64,000 bases of DNA from Kineosporia rhizophila. GTDB taxonomy: Bacteria; Actinomycetota; Actinomycetes; Actinomycetales; Kineosporiaceae. The first letter of the stretch is position 1. The number at the start of each line of letters is the position of its first letter. Below the pieces are notes generated by a model that made no database searches, was not told where the DNA came from, and saw only the letters and a program-made list of their open reading frames with translations. This document shows positions 54,999 through 64,000 of the stretch, piece by piece. A program made the position numbers and the translations under genes. The stretch spans positions 1-64,000 of the forward strand of contig NZ_JAJSOH010000009.1 in NCBI RefSeq assembly GCF_021277265.1, written 5' to 3'.

Positions 54999-56723
54999 GT
55001 GGGCGAGCGCCACCTCAAGCTTGATCTGCCCACGAAGCTCATCATCGCTGCCGTTGGCATGGGAGCCGTGCTCACTGCTCTGCCCGGCAGCGCGGAGCGG
55101 AGCGAGGCCGACGCTGTCTACAGCGCCCAGGTCGTAGGTACTCAGGCTGAGGATGCGATCCCCGGTCAGTACATCGTGGTGCTCAAGGCCCCGGCCACGG
55201 GTGAGGACAACGCCGCCCTGGAGGCCGCCGTCGAACGCGCGGAAGATCGCGGCGCGGAGGTCACGCAGGAGTATGGCGAGGCGATCAACGGGTACGCCGC
55301 CACGATGAGTGGCACCGAACTGAACAAGGTGCGCACCGACCCGGCCGTCGCGTACATCGCGGCCGACACGGTGGTCAGCATCGGCGGCAGCCGTACCGTG
55401 CCCTCTTGGGGGCTCGACCGGATCGACCAGCGCTCCGGCCTGAACAGCAAGCTCAGCACCACCGGCGACGGGAGCGGCGTCACCGCGTACGTCATCGACA
55501 CCGGCGTACGGGCGACCCATGAGGACTTCGGCGGCCGCGTCACCTCGGGCTACACGGCCATCAATGACGGGCAAGGTACGGACGACTGCCACGGCCACGG
55601 CACGCACGTCGCCGGCACGGTGGCCGGCAGCAGATACGGAGTGGCGCCGGGCGCGGACATCGTGGCGGTGCGGGTGCTCGGCTGTAACGGTGAGGGAACC
55701 TCGTCCGGTGTGCTGGCTGCGGTGAACTGGGTCACGGCGAACGCGGTGAGCCCGGCCGTGGCGAACATGAGCCTGGGCGGCGAGGCCAATGCCCCGCTCG
55801 ACAATGCCGTTGCTGCCTCCATCGCCTCCGGCATCACCTATGCCGTGGCGGCCGGCAATGAAACGGTCAATGCCTGCAACGTCTCCCCCGCCCGCGTGCC
55901 CGCGGCGCTCACCGTGGCGGCGTCTACGCAGTCCGACGAGAACGCCAGCTTCAGCAACTTCGGCTCCTGCGTGGATCTCTACGCCCCGGGTACTGCGATC
56001 GTCTCCGACTACAAGAACGCCGACAACAGCACGGCCACGATGAGCGGCACCTCAATGGCCAGCCCGCACGTGGCCGGCGCGGCGGCCCTCTACCTCCAGG
56101 CCAACCCCGGCGCCTCCCCCAGCGCTGTCGCCGCCGCTCTGGAGGACAGCGCGACCGCTGACGCCCTGGAAGATGTCCCCGCCAACACCCCGAACTTGTT
56201 GCTGTACAGCGGATCTGCCAGTATCCCCACTCCCACGCCTACCCCCACAACCACCACACCTACCCCCGCGCCGACCACCGCAACGCCGACGGCCACCCCG
56301 ACCACCAGCGCACCGACCGAAACCCCGACCACGAGCCCGACGGCCACGCCGACAGCGGTGCCCACCACGCGCGTCCCCACGCAGCCCTCCCCCACCACAA
56401 CCACCGTGGCGCCGAAGCCCGCTCAGAAAGCCACCACGAGCAGGGGCCGGGTCAACGCAAAGACCAAGAGCCTCACCGCCGCGAGCTACACCAGCAAGGC
56501 CACCGGCCCGCAGCGCGGCACCCTGACCGGACCGCGGGCCACGAACTTCGACCTCACTCTGCAGAAATGGAACGGCCGGAGCTGGGTGAAGGTGGCCGCC
56601 GGGAAGAAGGCCGGATCCAGCGAGAACGTCAGCTACACCGGAACTTCCGGCAAGTACCGCTGGCAGGTGGAACGGGTGAAGGGCCAGGGGACCTACACGT
56701 TGAAGATCGTGCGCACGCTCTAG
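54999..56723 (+). CDS. Secreted subtilisin-like serine protease (S8 family)
   Basis: 574 residues. N-terminal MGERHLKLDLPTKLIIAAVGMGAVLTALPGSA looks like a Sec signal peptide. An inhibitor-type propeptide follows (PGQYIVVLKAP ... AYIAADTVVSI). The catalytic domain carries Asp167 (YVIDTGV), His200 (HGTHVAG) and Ser351 (SGTSMASPHVAG), as in the proteinase K / aqualysin group. A Thr/Pro/Ala-rich linker of about 70 residues (TPTPTPTTTTPTP ...) leads to a C-terminal beta domain (FDLTLQKWNGRSWVKVAAGKKAGSSENVSYTGTSGKYRWQVERVKGQGTYTLKIVRTL) like pre-peptidase C-terminal domains. GTG 54999 has GAGG 7 bp upstream; ATG 54963 is an alternative. Probably exported. Confidence 0.93.
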   Translation: MGERHLKLDLPTKLIIAAVGMGAVLTALPGSAERSEADAVYSAQVVGTQAEDAIPGQYIVVLKAPATGEDNAALEAAVERAEDRGAEVTQEYGEAINGYAATMSGTELNKVRTDPAVAYIAADTVVSIGGSRTVPSWGLDRIDQRSGLNSKLSTTGDGSGVTAYVIDTGVRATHEDFGGRVTSGYTAINDGQGTDDCHGHGTHVAGTVAGSRYGVAPGADIVAVRVLGCNGEGTSSGVLAAVNWVTANAVSPAVANMSLGGEANAPLDNAVAASIASGITYAVAAGNETVNACNVSPARVPAALTVAASTQSDENASFSNFGSCVDLYAPGTAIVSDYKNADNSTATMSGTSMASPHVAGAAALYLQANPGASPSAVAAALEDSATADALEDVPANTPNLLLYSGSASIPTPTPTPTTTTPTPAPTTATPTATPTTSAPTETPTTSPTATPTAVPTTRVPTQPSPTTTTVAPKPAQKATTSRGRVNAKTKSLTAASYTSKATGPQRGTLTGPRATNFDLTLQKWNGRSWVKVAAGKKAGSSENVSYTGTSGKYRWQVERVKGQGTYTLKIVRTL

Positions 56724-56730
56724 AACCCGG

Positions 56731-57783
56731 TCAGAACGCGTAGCGCACGGTCAGCCAGGGTGCGCGCTCAGCGATCAGGTCGAGCAGGCGCTGCTTCCAG
56801 ACCGCCTTCCAGGCCGCGCGGTAGCGCACGTTGCGCATCCCGTTCTGCGAGACCTTGAACTCCTGGATGTCGGGACGCCACAACAGGTTCTCGGCCTGCG
56901 GGTGCCAGCCCAGGTTCACCTCGTGCAGGCCCTGGTTGTGGGTCAGGAAGATGACCTCGGCGGCCGCCTGCGCCTTGGCCGCCGGGGAGAGCACGTCGTT
57001 CAGGTGGTCGAGGAGTTCGGCCCAGTCTTCCAGCCACTCCTCGTGCACCACCACCGGCGACAGGTTCAGGTGCACCTCGTAACCCGCGGCGAGAAAATCG
57101 TCCACTGCCGCGATCCGCTCGGTAACCGAGGACGTCCTTATGTCCAGCAGTTTCGCTGTCTTCTCGGGCATAACGGAAAACCGGACGCGGGTGCGCCCCT
57201 GTGGTTCGTAGGTGAGCAGATCGCGGTTCACCAGTTTGGTGGCGAACGACGCCTTCGCCGTGGGCAGGTCGCGGAAGGCCGCGACCAGGTCGGCCACGTT
57301 GTCGCTGACCATCGCATCGACCGAGGCGTCGCTGTTCTCCCCCAGGTCGTACACCCAGGCCTCGGGGTCGCACTGGTTCGGCTCGGTCTTCGGCCCCTGC
57401 CGGGCCACGTGCCGGCGCAGGTAGCCGATCATCTGCTCGATGTTGGCGTAGACGGTGATCGGATTGGCATACCCCTTGTGCCGCGGCACATAGCAGTACG
57501 CGCAGGCCATCGCGCAACCGTTCGAGGCGGAGGCGGCGATCCAGTCGGCCGAGCGCCCGTTCACCCGCGCAGTAAGCGTCTTGCGCACCCCCAGCGCCAG
57601 CACCTCGGTCTTCGTCCGCACCCAGCGCTGCACGTTCTCCTCGGCGTTGTGCACCGCGTCGATCCGGTTCGCCGAGGCCACCTCGATCACCTCGGCCTCG
57701 GGCCACCTCGCCACGATCTGCCGGCCCCGCTCGAGCTCGAGCGCGGCCGGTTCGGCGTAGATCGTGCGGACGTCCAGCAGCAC
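56731..57783 (-). CDS. Radical SAM protein of the spore photoproduct lyase family
   Basis: 350 residues. The radical-SAM cysteines are Cys90, Cys94 and Cys97 (SNGCAMACAYCYV), the C-x3-C-x2-C cluster ligand. SPL family blocks: WEAEVIEVASANRID-like PEAEVIEVASANRID, CDPEAWVYDLGENSD, TKLVNRDLL, RVRFSVMPEKTAKLLDIRTSSVTERIAAVDDFLAAGYEVHLNLSPVVVHEEWLEDW. SPL repairs the spore thymine dimer in Bacillus; actinobacterial members are known without endospores and their lesion is uncertain. GTG 57783 was chosen for GGGGAG about 9 bp upstream; a longer frame to 57876 exists. It is divergent from glgX (147 bp apart) and only 7 bp past the converging subtilase stop. Confidence 0.85.
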   Translation of the reverse strand: MLLDVRTIYAEPAALELERGRQIVARWPEAEVIEVASANRIDAVHNAEENVQRWVRTKTEVLALGVRKTLTARVNGRSADWIAASASNGCAMACAYCYVPRHKGYANPITVYANIEQMIGYLRRHVARQGPKTEPNQCDPEAWVYDLGENSDASVDAMVSDNVADLVAAFRDLPTAKASFATKLVNRDLLTYEPQGRTRVRFSVMPEKTAKLLDIRTSSVTERIAAVDDFLAAGYEVHLNLSPVVVHEEWLEDWAELLDHLNDVLSPAAKAQAAAEVIFLTHNQGLHEVNLGWHPQAENLLWRPDIQEFKVSQNGMRNVRYRAAWKAVWKQRLLDLIAERAPWLTVRYAF

Positions 57784-57930
57784 CTGCCCATGCTCCCCTA
57801 CGCAGGCACGACGAGCACCTCGGACATCGCCGTCAAGTTGACTCTTCAAGGTGCAAAGACGCCCTTTCCGGGTCATGATCTTGGCTCAGCACTTCGGCTG
57901 AGACCCGCCTTGGCATTTCAGGGAGTCAGT

Positions 57931-60138
<2,208 letters not shown>

Positions 60139-60481
60139 GTTCGGCCTGGCGCTTCTCGTAGCGGGCCTGCCAGAAGCACAGGGCCGAAGCGGCCAGGAAC
60201 ACCACGCCGACGGCGAGCCCCATGGGCTTGCCGTCGACGATGCCGCGCAGAACGAGTTCCGGCAGGGCGATACAGAGCAGCACGATCGCTGCGGCCAGCC
60301 AGGCCCGGGAGTTCGCCGCCATGCCTACCTCACGCTAGATCCACAGTTGTCCGGATCGGCTATCCAAGCAGGTGTTGGTCCCCGGCGCGACGGGCGCGTA
60401 TTTCACGCCTGTCGCCCGGGGCTCCTCTGTATCTGAACCTCTTCTTACCCATCAGGAACAAATTCGCCTGCCACTGAACTT

Positions 60482-60507
60482 GTACAGACGTACTAGTACA
60501 GACGTAC
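60482..60507. promoter_or_regulatory. Direct-repeat operator before the SMR transporter gene
   Basis: GTACAGACGTAC occurs twice (60482-60493 and 60496-60507) with a 2-bp spacer; the junction GTACTAGTAC is a 10-bp palindrome. It abuts the ribosome site (AGGAG, 60508-60512), so a bound repressor would block transcription or initiation. The TetR gene just downstream is the obvious candidate. Confidence 0.7.
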
Positions 60508-60518
60508 AGGAGTTGGCG

Positions 60519-60839
60519 ATGGCGTACATCATGCTGGGCGCGGCGATTGCGCTCGAGGTTCTGGGCACCAGTCTTCTGCCCTCCACACAGGGCTTCTCCC
60601 GGCTCGGGCCGACGCTGTTGTGTCTCAGCTCCTACGCGGCCGCGTTCATCCTGCTCTCGCGGATCGTCGAGTACCTGCCCGTGGGGGTCGTCTACGCCAC
60701 CTGGTCAGGCATGGGTATCGCGGCGATCATGCTGATCGGGGCCACCTTCCTGGGCGAGCCGCTGACCCTGGCCAAGCTGGCCGGAGCAGCGATGATCATC
60801 GGTGGAGTGGTGATCCTGAACGTGGCTGGGGTTCACTGA
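60519..60839 (+). CDS. SMR-family (EmrE/QacE-like) small multidrug transporter
   Basis: 106 residues, four membrane helices. MAYIMLGAAIALEVLGTSLL carries the essential membrane Glu (IALEVLGT, residue 13); SSYAAAFILLSRIVEYLPVGVVYATWSGMGIAAIMLIGATFLGEPLTLAKLAGAAMIIGGVVILNVAG matches the family. Such dimers exchange cationic drugs or guanidinium for protons. ATG 60519 with AGGAG 6 bp upstream. A TetR regulator starts 5 bp after its stop, and a repeat operator precedes the gene. Confidence 0.93.
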   Translation: MAYIMLGAAIALEVLGTSLLPSTQGFSRLGPTLLCLSSYAAAFILLSRIVEYLPVGVVYATWSGMGIAAIMLIGATFLGEPLTLAKLAGAAMIIGGVVILNVAGVH

Positions 60840-60844
60840 GGCGG

Positions 60845-61405
60845 GTGACGAACTCCCGGGATCCCGAAGGCCGGCGCCGCGCCCTGCTCGCGGCCACCGT
60901 CGAGGTCGTTGCGGAGGTGGGCGTCGCGCGCACTACGCACCGGGCGATCGCGGCCCGGGCCGGGGTGCCGCTCGGGGCGACCACCTACTACTTCCCCACC
61001 CTGCAGGACCTCGTCGCGGCTGCTCTGGAACAGGCCGCCGAAGCCTGGGACGCGGATCTGCTGCGGTGGGAACCCCAACTGCTGCGCGCTCAAGGTGAGC
61101 CGACTGACGGGAGGCCCGCAAACGTCCTTACGCAGTTGGTGTTGGAGTACTTGGCCGACCAGCCCCGCGCCCGGCTGGAGTGCGAGCTCTATCTCGCGGC
61201 GGGGCACACGCCCGAGCTACGGCCGTTGGCCACGCACTGGTTGCTGGGGCTGCGCGACATGTTGACGCGGGTAGCCGGCAGACCTGCCGGCTACGCCCTC
61301 GCCACCCTCGTCGACGGGGTGTTCTTGCAGGCCACGGTCACCGGCGAGGCTCCCGCGGCGGAGGATCTCCGGCTCGCGATCGAGCGCCTCTGGGATCTGA
61401 ACTGA
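60845..61405 (+). CDS. TetR-family transcriptional regulator
   Basis: 186 residues. N-terminal helix-turn-helix: DPEGRRRALLAATVEVVAEVGVARTTHRAIAARAGVPLGATTYYFPTLQDLVAAAL, then an all-helical ligand-binding part. GTG start, 5 bp after the SMR gene, so it is co-transcribed with it and probably represses the pair through the 60482-60507 operator, being released by a transporter substrate. That regulation is inferred from layout. Confidence 0.9.
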   Translation: MTNSRDPEGRRRALLAATVEVVAEVGVARTTHRAIAARAGVPLGATTYYFPTLQDLVAAALEQAAEAWDADLLRWEPQLLRAQGEPTDGRPANVLTQLVLEYLADQPRARLECELYLAAGHTPELRPLATHWLLGLRDMLTRVAGRPAGYALATLVDGVFLQATVTGEAPAAEDLRLAIERLWDLN

Positions 61406-61433
61406 AGACGTTTGCCCGCCTGGTTCGCGGGGT

Positions 61434-61883
61434 TCACTCCGCCGCCTGAGGCTTCGGCCCGGGTCTTCCCGCCATGACCGGCAGAAGGAGAGCGGTCAGC
61501 GCGCGCCGCTGTTCCTCGTCCAAAGGCTCGAGGACCTTCTCCTCGACCTGCCGGATGGCCTGGAAACCAGCTGCGATGAGCGCACTTCCGGCCTCGGTGA
61601 CGATCAGGTCGGCGGTGCGCCCGCGGCCCGGCAACGTGCGGCGCTCGACCGCGCCCAGGTCTTGGAGCTGGTGCAGCGTGGCCTGCATGCTCTGCGCCGT
61701 GACCCCGGCCCGACGGCCGAGTTCGCTGTAGGACAGGCCCGGTTCACGCGAAAGGTGCCCCAGGGCCGACAGGTGCCGCAGTGACGTGCCCCGTTCCTTC
61801 AGCACGGCCTCCACCTCGGTGCGGATCGTCCGGCCGATGTTCATCAGCAGGAAGCCGGGGCTGGGTTCGGGCGGTCGCGTCAC
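61434..61883 (-). CDS. MarR-family transcriptional regulator
   Basis: 149 residues. Winged helix: LRHLSALGHLSREPGLSYSELGRRAGVTAQSMQATLHQLQDLGAVERRTLPGRGRTADLIVTEAGSALIAAG, flanked by dimerisation helices. GTG 61883 has AGGA about 9 bp upstream; the longer frame runs into the next gene. It is divergent from the DUF2269-like gene with 54 bp between starts, so it probably controls that gene and itself. Confidence 0.88.
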   Translation of the reverse strand: MTRPPEPSPGFLLMNIGRTIRTEVEAVLKERGTSLRHLSALGHLSREPGLSYSELGRRAGVTAQSMQATLHQLQDLGAVERRTLPGRGRTADLIVTEAGSALIAAGFQAIRQVEEKVLEPLDEEQRRALTALLLPVMAGRPGPKPQAAE

Positions 61884-61937
61884 CGGCTCATCCTGGCACT
61901 TGCGGAGCAGTTTAAGTCTGACTGTAACCTTGCCTGC

Positions 61938-62411
61938 ATGAAGGCCGTCCTGCTCTCCGTCCACGTCGTGCTGGCGATCATCCTGATCGGGCCGCTCACC
62001 GCCGCCGCCAGCCTTTTCCCCCGCTACGCACGCGAGGCCGTCGCGGCTGGTGAGGATCGCGCCGGCCCGTTCTCGGTGCTCAGGGCGCTGCACCGGATCA
62101 GCACCGGATACGCGGTCGCCGGCCTGGCGGTGCCGGTGTTCGGCATCGGCACCGCCTCGGCCATGGGCGTGCTGGGCGACTACTGGATCTGGATCTCGAT
62201 GGCCCTGACGGTGGTTGGCGCGGCCCTGCTGGCCTGGGGCGTCGTGCCTGCTCAGCGCCGGGTCATGGAACTGCTGGGCGCACCCGGCGACCCGTCCCCG
62301 GTGTCTTCGCTGCTGCCCCGCCTGGGCATGCTGACCGGGCTGTTCGGCCTGATCTGGGCCACCGTGGTGGTCCTGATGATCGTGCGCCCCGGCTCGTCGA
62401 CGGGGGTGTGA
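61938..62411 (+). CDS. DUF2269-like integral membrane protein
   Basis: 157 residues, four hydrophobic segments (VLLSVHVVLAIILIGPLTAAASLF; GYAVAGLAVPVFGIGTASAMGVL; WIWISMALTVVGAALLAWGVV; MLTGLFGLIWATVVVLMIV). The conserved His in the first helix (SVHVVLA) suits the DUF2269 group. Function unknown. The stop overlaps the start of the next gene by 4 bp (GTGA); the MarR gene is divergent upstream. Confidence 0.8.
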   Translation: MKAVLLSVHVVLAIILIGPLTAAASLFPRYAREAVAAGEDRAGPFSVLRALHRISTGYAVAGLAVPVFGIGTASAMGVLGDYWIWISMALTVVGAALLAWGVVPAQRRVMELLGAPGDPSPVSSLLPRLGMLTGLFGLIWATVVVLMIVRPGSSTGV

Positions 62412-62674
62412 GCGTGTCTGCTGGTGCTCTGCGCGGTCTGCGGGCCGCAGCTGCGGTGGAAGCCCTGTCGCTGGTGATGCTGCTGCTCAACCTGGCCACG
62501 GTGCACGTCGCAGCCCTGGCCTCGGCGCTCGGCCCGATCCACGGCTGCGCCTACCTGATAGCTGTTGTGCTGACCTGGACGATCACGAAAGAAAAGACCA
62601 CCAGGGCATTCTCGATCGTCCCGGGATTCGGTGCACTGCTCGCCCTACGCCGCCTGGAGGCGGCCGATGCATAA
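62408..62674 (+). CDS. DUF3817-like small membrane protein
   Basis: 88 residues. GLRAAAAVEALSLVMLLLNLATVHV, ALASALGPIHGCAYLIAVVLTWTITKEKTT, then AFSIVPGFGALLALRRLEA. The conserved E in helix 1 and the GPIHG turn fit the DUF3817 group. GTG start, 4-bp overlap with the previous gene, so both are made together. Confidence 0.8.
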   Translation: MSVSAGALRGLRAAAAVEALSLVMLLLNLATVHVAALASALGPIHGCAYLIAVVLTWTITKEKTTRAFSIVPGFGALLALRRLEAADA

Positions 62675-62712
62675 TCCCCAGGCTGTGAAAAGCCTTGTGG
62701 ATAAAGGTGGGT

Positions 62713-63174
62713 CTATTCCTCGTCGCTGGGCCGGTGACCGGGAAGATGCGCGATCTTCGCGTAGAAATGGTCGATTCGCCGCACCACCTCGGTCAGCCCG
62801 TCGAGGTTCATCGGCTTCGTGACGTAGGCGTTGGCGTGCAGCGAGTAGCTGCTCAGGATGTCGGTCGGGGCCTGCGAGGTGGTCAGCACGACGATCGGGA
62901 TGCTGCGCAGCTCCGGGTCGTTCTTGATCTCCGCCAGCACCTGCCGCCCGTCCATCCTGGGCATGTTCAGGTCGAGCAGGATCACGTCGGGGCGCGGCGC
63001 GTCCTCGTACTCGCCGGTGCGCCGCAGGAAGGCGACCGCTTCCTCTCCGTCGTTGGCCACGTAGACGTTGCGCGGGGCGCCGATCGACTCCAGCGCCTCC
63101 TCGATCATCAGCACATCGCCCGGATCGTCGTCCACCAACAGGACTGCCATCGCGCGGGTGGCGGCAGCGAGCAT
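62713..63174 (-). CDS. Receiver-only response regulator
   Basis: 153 residues. It is a single REC domain with the acidic pocket VDDDPGD (Asp15-17), phospho-acceptor Asp68 (ILLDLNMPRMDG), Thr98 (VLTTSQ) and Lys120 (YVTKPMN). The build, including the loop RRTGEYEDAPRPD, resembles Rcp1-like regulators paired with phytochrome-type or hybrid kinases. No output domain and no kinase gene nearby. ATG 63174 has GAGGGG 7 bp upstream; ATG 63150 is the alternative. Confidence 0.92.
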   Translation of the reverse strand: MLAAATRAMAVLLVDDDPGDVLMIEEALESIGAPRNVYVANDGEEAVAFLRRTGEYEDAPRPDVILLDLNMPRMDGRQVLAEIKNDPELRSIPIVVLTTSQAPTDILSSYSLHANAYVTKPMNLDGLTEVVRRIDHFYAKIAHLPGHRPSDEE

Positions 63175-63511
63175 GAGAAACCCCTCGAAGTTGCACTGGA
63201 GCGGCCGAGGAACTACTTCGCCTGCTGTAAAGCTCGCACCTCGGGGGCTGCACTGGATCAGGTCCGATCCTAGCCGCCACCCGGCGCCGGCGGACAGAGA
63301 TGAGCAGCCTCGGCGAGCCAATAGTTGTTAACCCCCGACTTCCCGTCCTGACCTGCTGCTTCGCCCCTGTGCGGGACCCGCTCCCGTAGCTGCGCGACCA
63401 GCCCTTGCCACCGCACCGGCCGCGCGTCCCGGGCGGTGGGCGGCGGTGATAATCTCGTCCTGCTCGAAGGGCGGCAGAGACGTCGCCCTCAAGGACGGGG
63501 AGGAAACCCTC
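63175..63511. promoter_or_regulatory. Divergent intergenic region, response regulator / DLW-39-like
   Basis: About 340 bp with no supported gene. It must hold both promoters. Near the right end GTGATAATCTCG (about 63445-63456) is a plausible -10 region of the small gene; the matching -35 is not clear. Confidence 0.4.
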
Positions 63512-63625
63512 ATGAAGAAGCTGCTGATGGTCGCGGTCGCGTCCGCAGCCGGCGTCGCTGTCTGGCGTAAGGTCGGAACCAGCAAGCCCACCCAGCCGTG
63601 GGCGACGGCGACCGACAAGGTCTGA
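63512..63625 (+). CDS. DLW-39-like small peptide
   Basis: 37 residues: MKKLLMVAVASAAGVAVWRKVGTSKP then TQPWATATDKV. The short N-terminal membrane helix, the VWRKV junction and the W-A-T-A-TD ending fit the actinobacterial DLW-39 family (usually 39 residues, with D-L-W near the end); here QPW replaces DLW. GGGGAGGA lies 7 bp upstream. In relatives this gene also sits near tRNA-Ala after gyrA. Function unknown. Confidence 0.8.
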   Translation: MKKLLMVAVASAAGVAVWRKVGTSKPTQPWATATDKV

Positions 63626-63666
63626 ACCTCCCGTCCCGCGAGTAGCCCTTCTCGCTCGCGGACCTC

Positions 63667-63742
63667 GGGGACGTGGCGCAATTGGTAGCGCACCTGCTTT
63701 GCAAGCAGGGGGTTGTGGGTTCGAGTCCCATCGTCTCCACCA
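63667..63742 (+). tRNA. tRNA-Ala (TGC)
   Basis: 76 nt including an encoded 3' CCA. Acceptor GGGGACG pairs CGTCTCC (one G-T); the anticodon loop TTTGCAA carries TGC at 63700-63702; the T arm is GTGGGTTCGAGTCCCAT. It lies 41 bp after the DLW-39-like gene. Confidence 0.97.
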
Positions 63743-63748
63743 CAGGTC

Positions 63749-63781
63749 AGGGGCCGTTTCCGAAAATCGGGAGCGGCCCCT
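63749..63781 (+). terminator. Terminator after tRNA-Ala
   Basis: An outer stem GGGGCCG/CGGCCCC with an inner TTCCG/CGGGA-type pairing around AAAA, directly after the tRNA. Confidence 0.7.
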
Positions 63782-64000
63782 TCCGTCTGCTGGGACCCTG
63801 GACGGGTACCTGAGCGTCCCCGGGCCGTCCGGTGATTCGGTCCCGGGCCCTGCTCGTTCGCAAGAGATTCCGGGTTCTGCGGTCGGCTACTCAAGCTGAC
63901 CCCGTGCGTCGCCGCTGCGGTAGTACGGTCGAACCGCGCGATCCAGTGAGGTCCAGGGCCTGGCCCTGTCGAGCAGTGACGGGGGCAGCGTGGACGACGG

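Noticed and set aside
56902-57930. Upstream extension of the glgX frame (over 340 codons)
   Set aside because: It lies antisense to the SPL-family gene; GlgX's conserved N-terminus begins at 57931 with a ribosome site.
63990-64000. Possible start of another gene (GTG at 63990 after GGGGG)
   Set aside because: Only three codons fall in the window; too little to support a call.

Overview
The window is the replication-origin region of a high-GC Gram-positive bacterium (Actinomycetota). The gene order is envelope protein - sigM - anti-sigma - trxB - trxA - cwlM - GNAT - (aminotransferase, Ddl) - parB - parA // rsmG - jag - yidC - yidD - rnpA - rpmH - dnaA - oriC - dnaN - gnd - recF - dciA - gyrB - gyrA - DUF3566 - tRNA-Ile ... 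DLW-39 - tRNA-Ala. This matches the block known from mycobacteria and Streptomyces. The many GTG starts, 4-bp stop/start overlaps and Pro/Gln/Ala-rich disordered tails fit a member such as the Kineosporiaceae, but the genus cannot be fixed from the sequence alone.

Layout: 1-8.1 kb is a rightward run for envelope stress and redox control (partial membrane protein, SigM and its zinc anti-sigma, thioredoxin system, CwlM). 8.2-11.4 kb holds a GNAT acetyltransferase, an aminotransferase and a D-Ala-D-Ala ligase-type enzyme. 11.5-15.0 kb is parB and parA on the minus strand; parA has a roughly 400-residue N-terminal extension with a parS-like site inside its coding sequence. 15.0-31.0 kb is a nearly 16-kb stretch with no recognisable gene. 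It carries eight further parS-like palindromes, DnaA-box-like sites, short dispersed repeats and a small broken copy of yidC. 31.0-34.7 kb is the leftward rsmG-jag-yidC-yidD-rnpA-rpmH operon. 35.5-38.0 kb is a very long dnaA. 38.0-41.7 kb is a 3.65-kb dnaA-dnaN interval with oriC and three families of tandem repeats. 41.7-52.5 kb is the rightward dnaN-gnd-recF-dciA-gyrB-gyrA-DUF3566 run. 52.7-64 kb holds accessory genes: a small membrane protein, nitrilase, VOC protein, subtilase, SPL-like radical SAM protein, GlgX, an SMR transporter with a TetR regulator, a MarR regulator, two small membrane proteins, a receiver-only regulator, a DLW-39-like peptide and tRNA-Ala.

How it fits together: DnaA, oriC, DnaN, RecF, DciA and gyrase start and sustain replication. 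ParA, ParB and the parS-like sites move the new origins. RsmG, Jag, YidC, YidD, RnpA and L34 serve ribosome, RNA and membrane-protein biogenesis. The most unusual element is the large noncoding, parS-dotted interval between parA and rsmG, which directly adjoin in the relatives I know. It looks like an expanded centromere-like or decayed region. A second notable feature is a cluster of DnaA boxes inside the dciA coding sequence.
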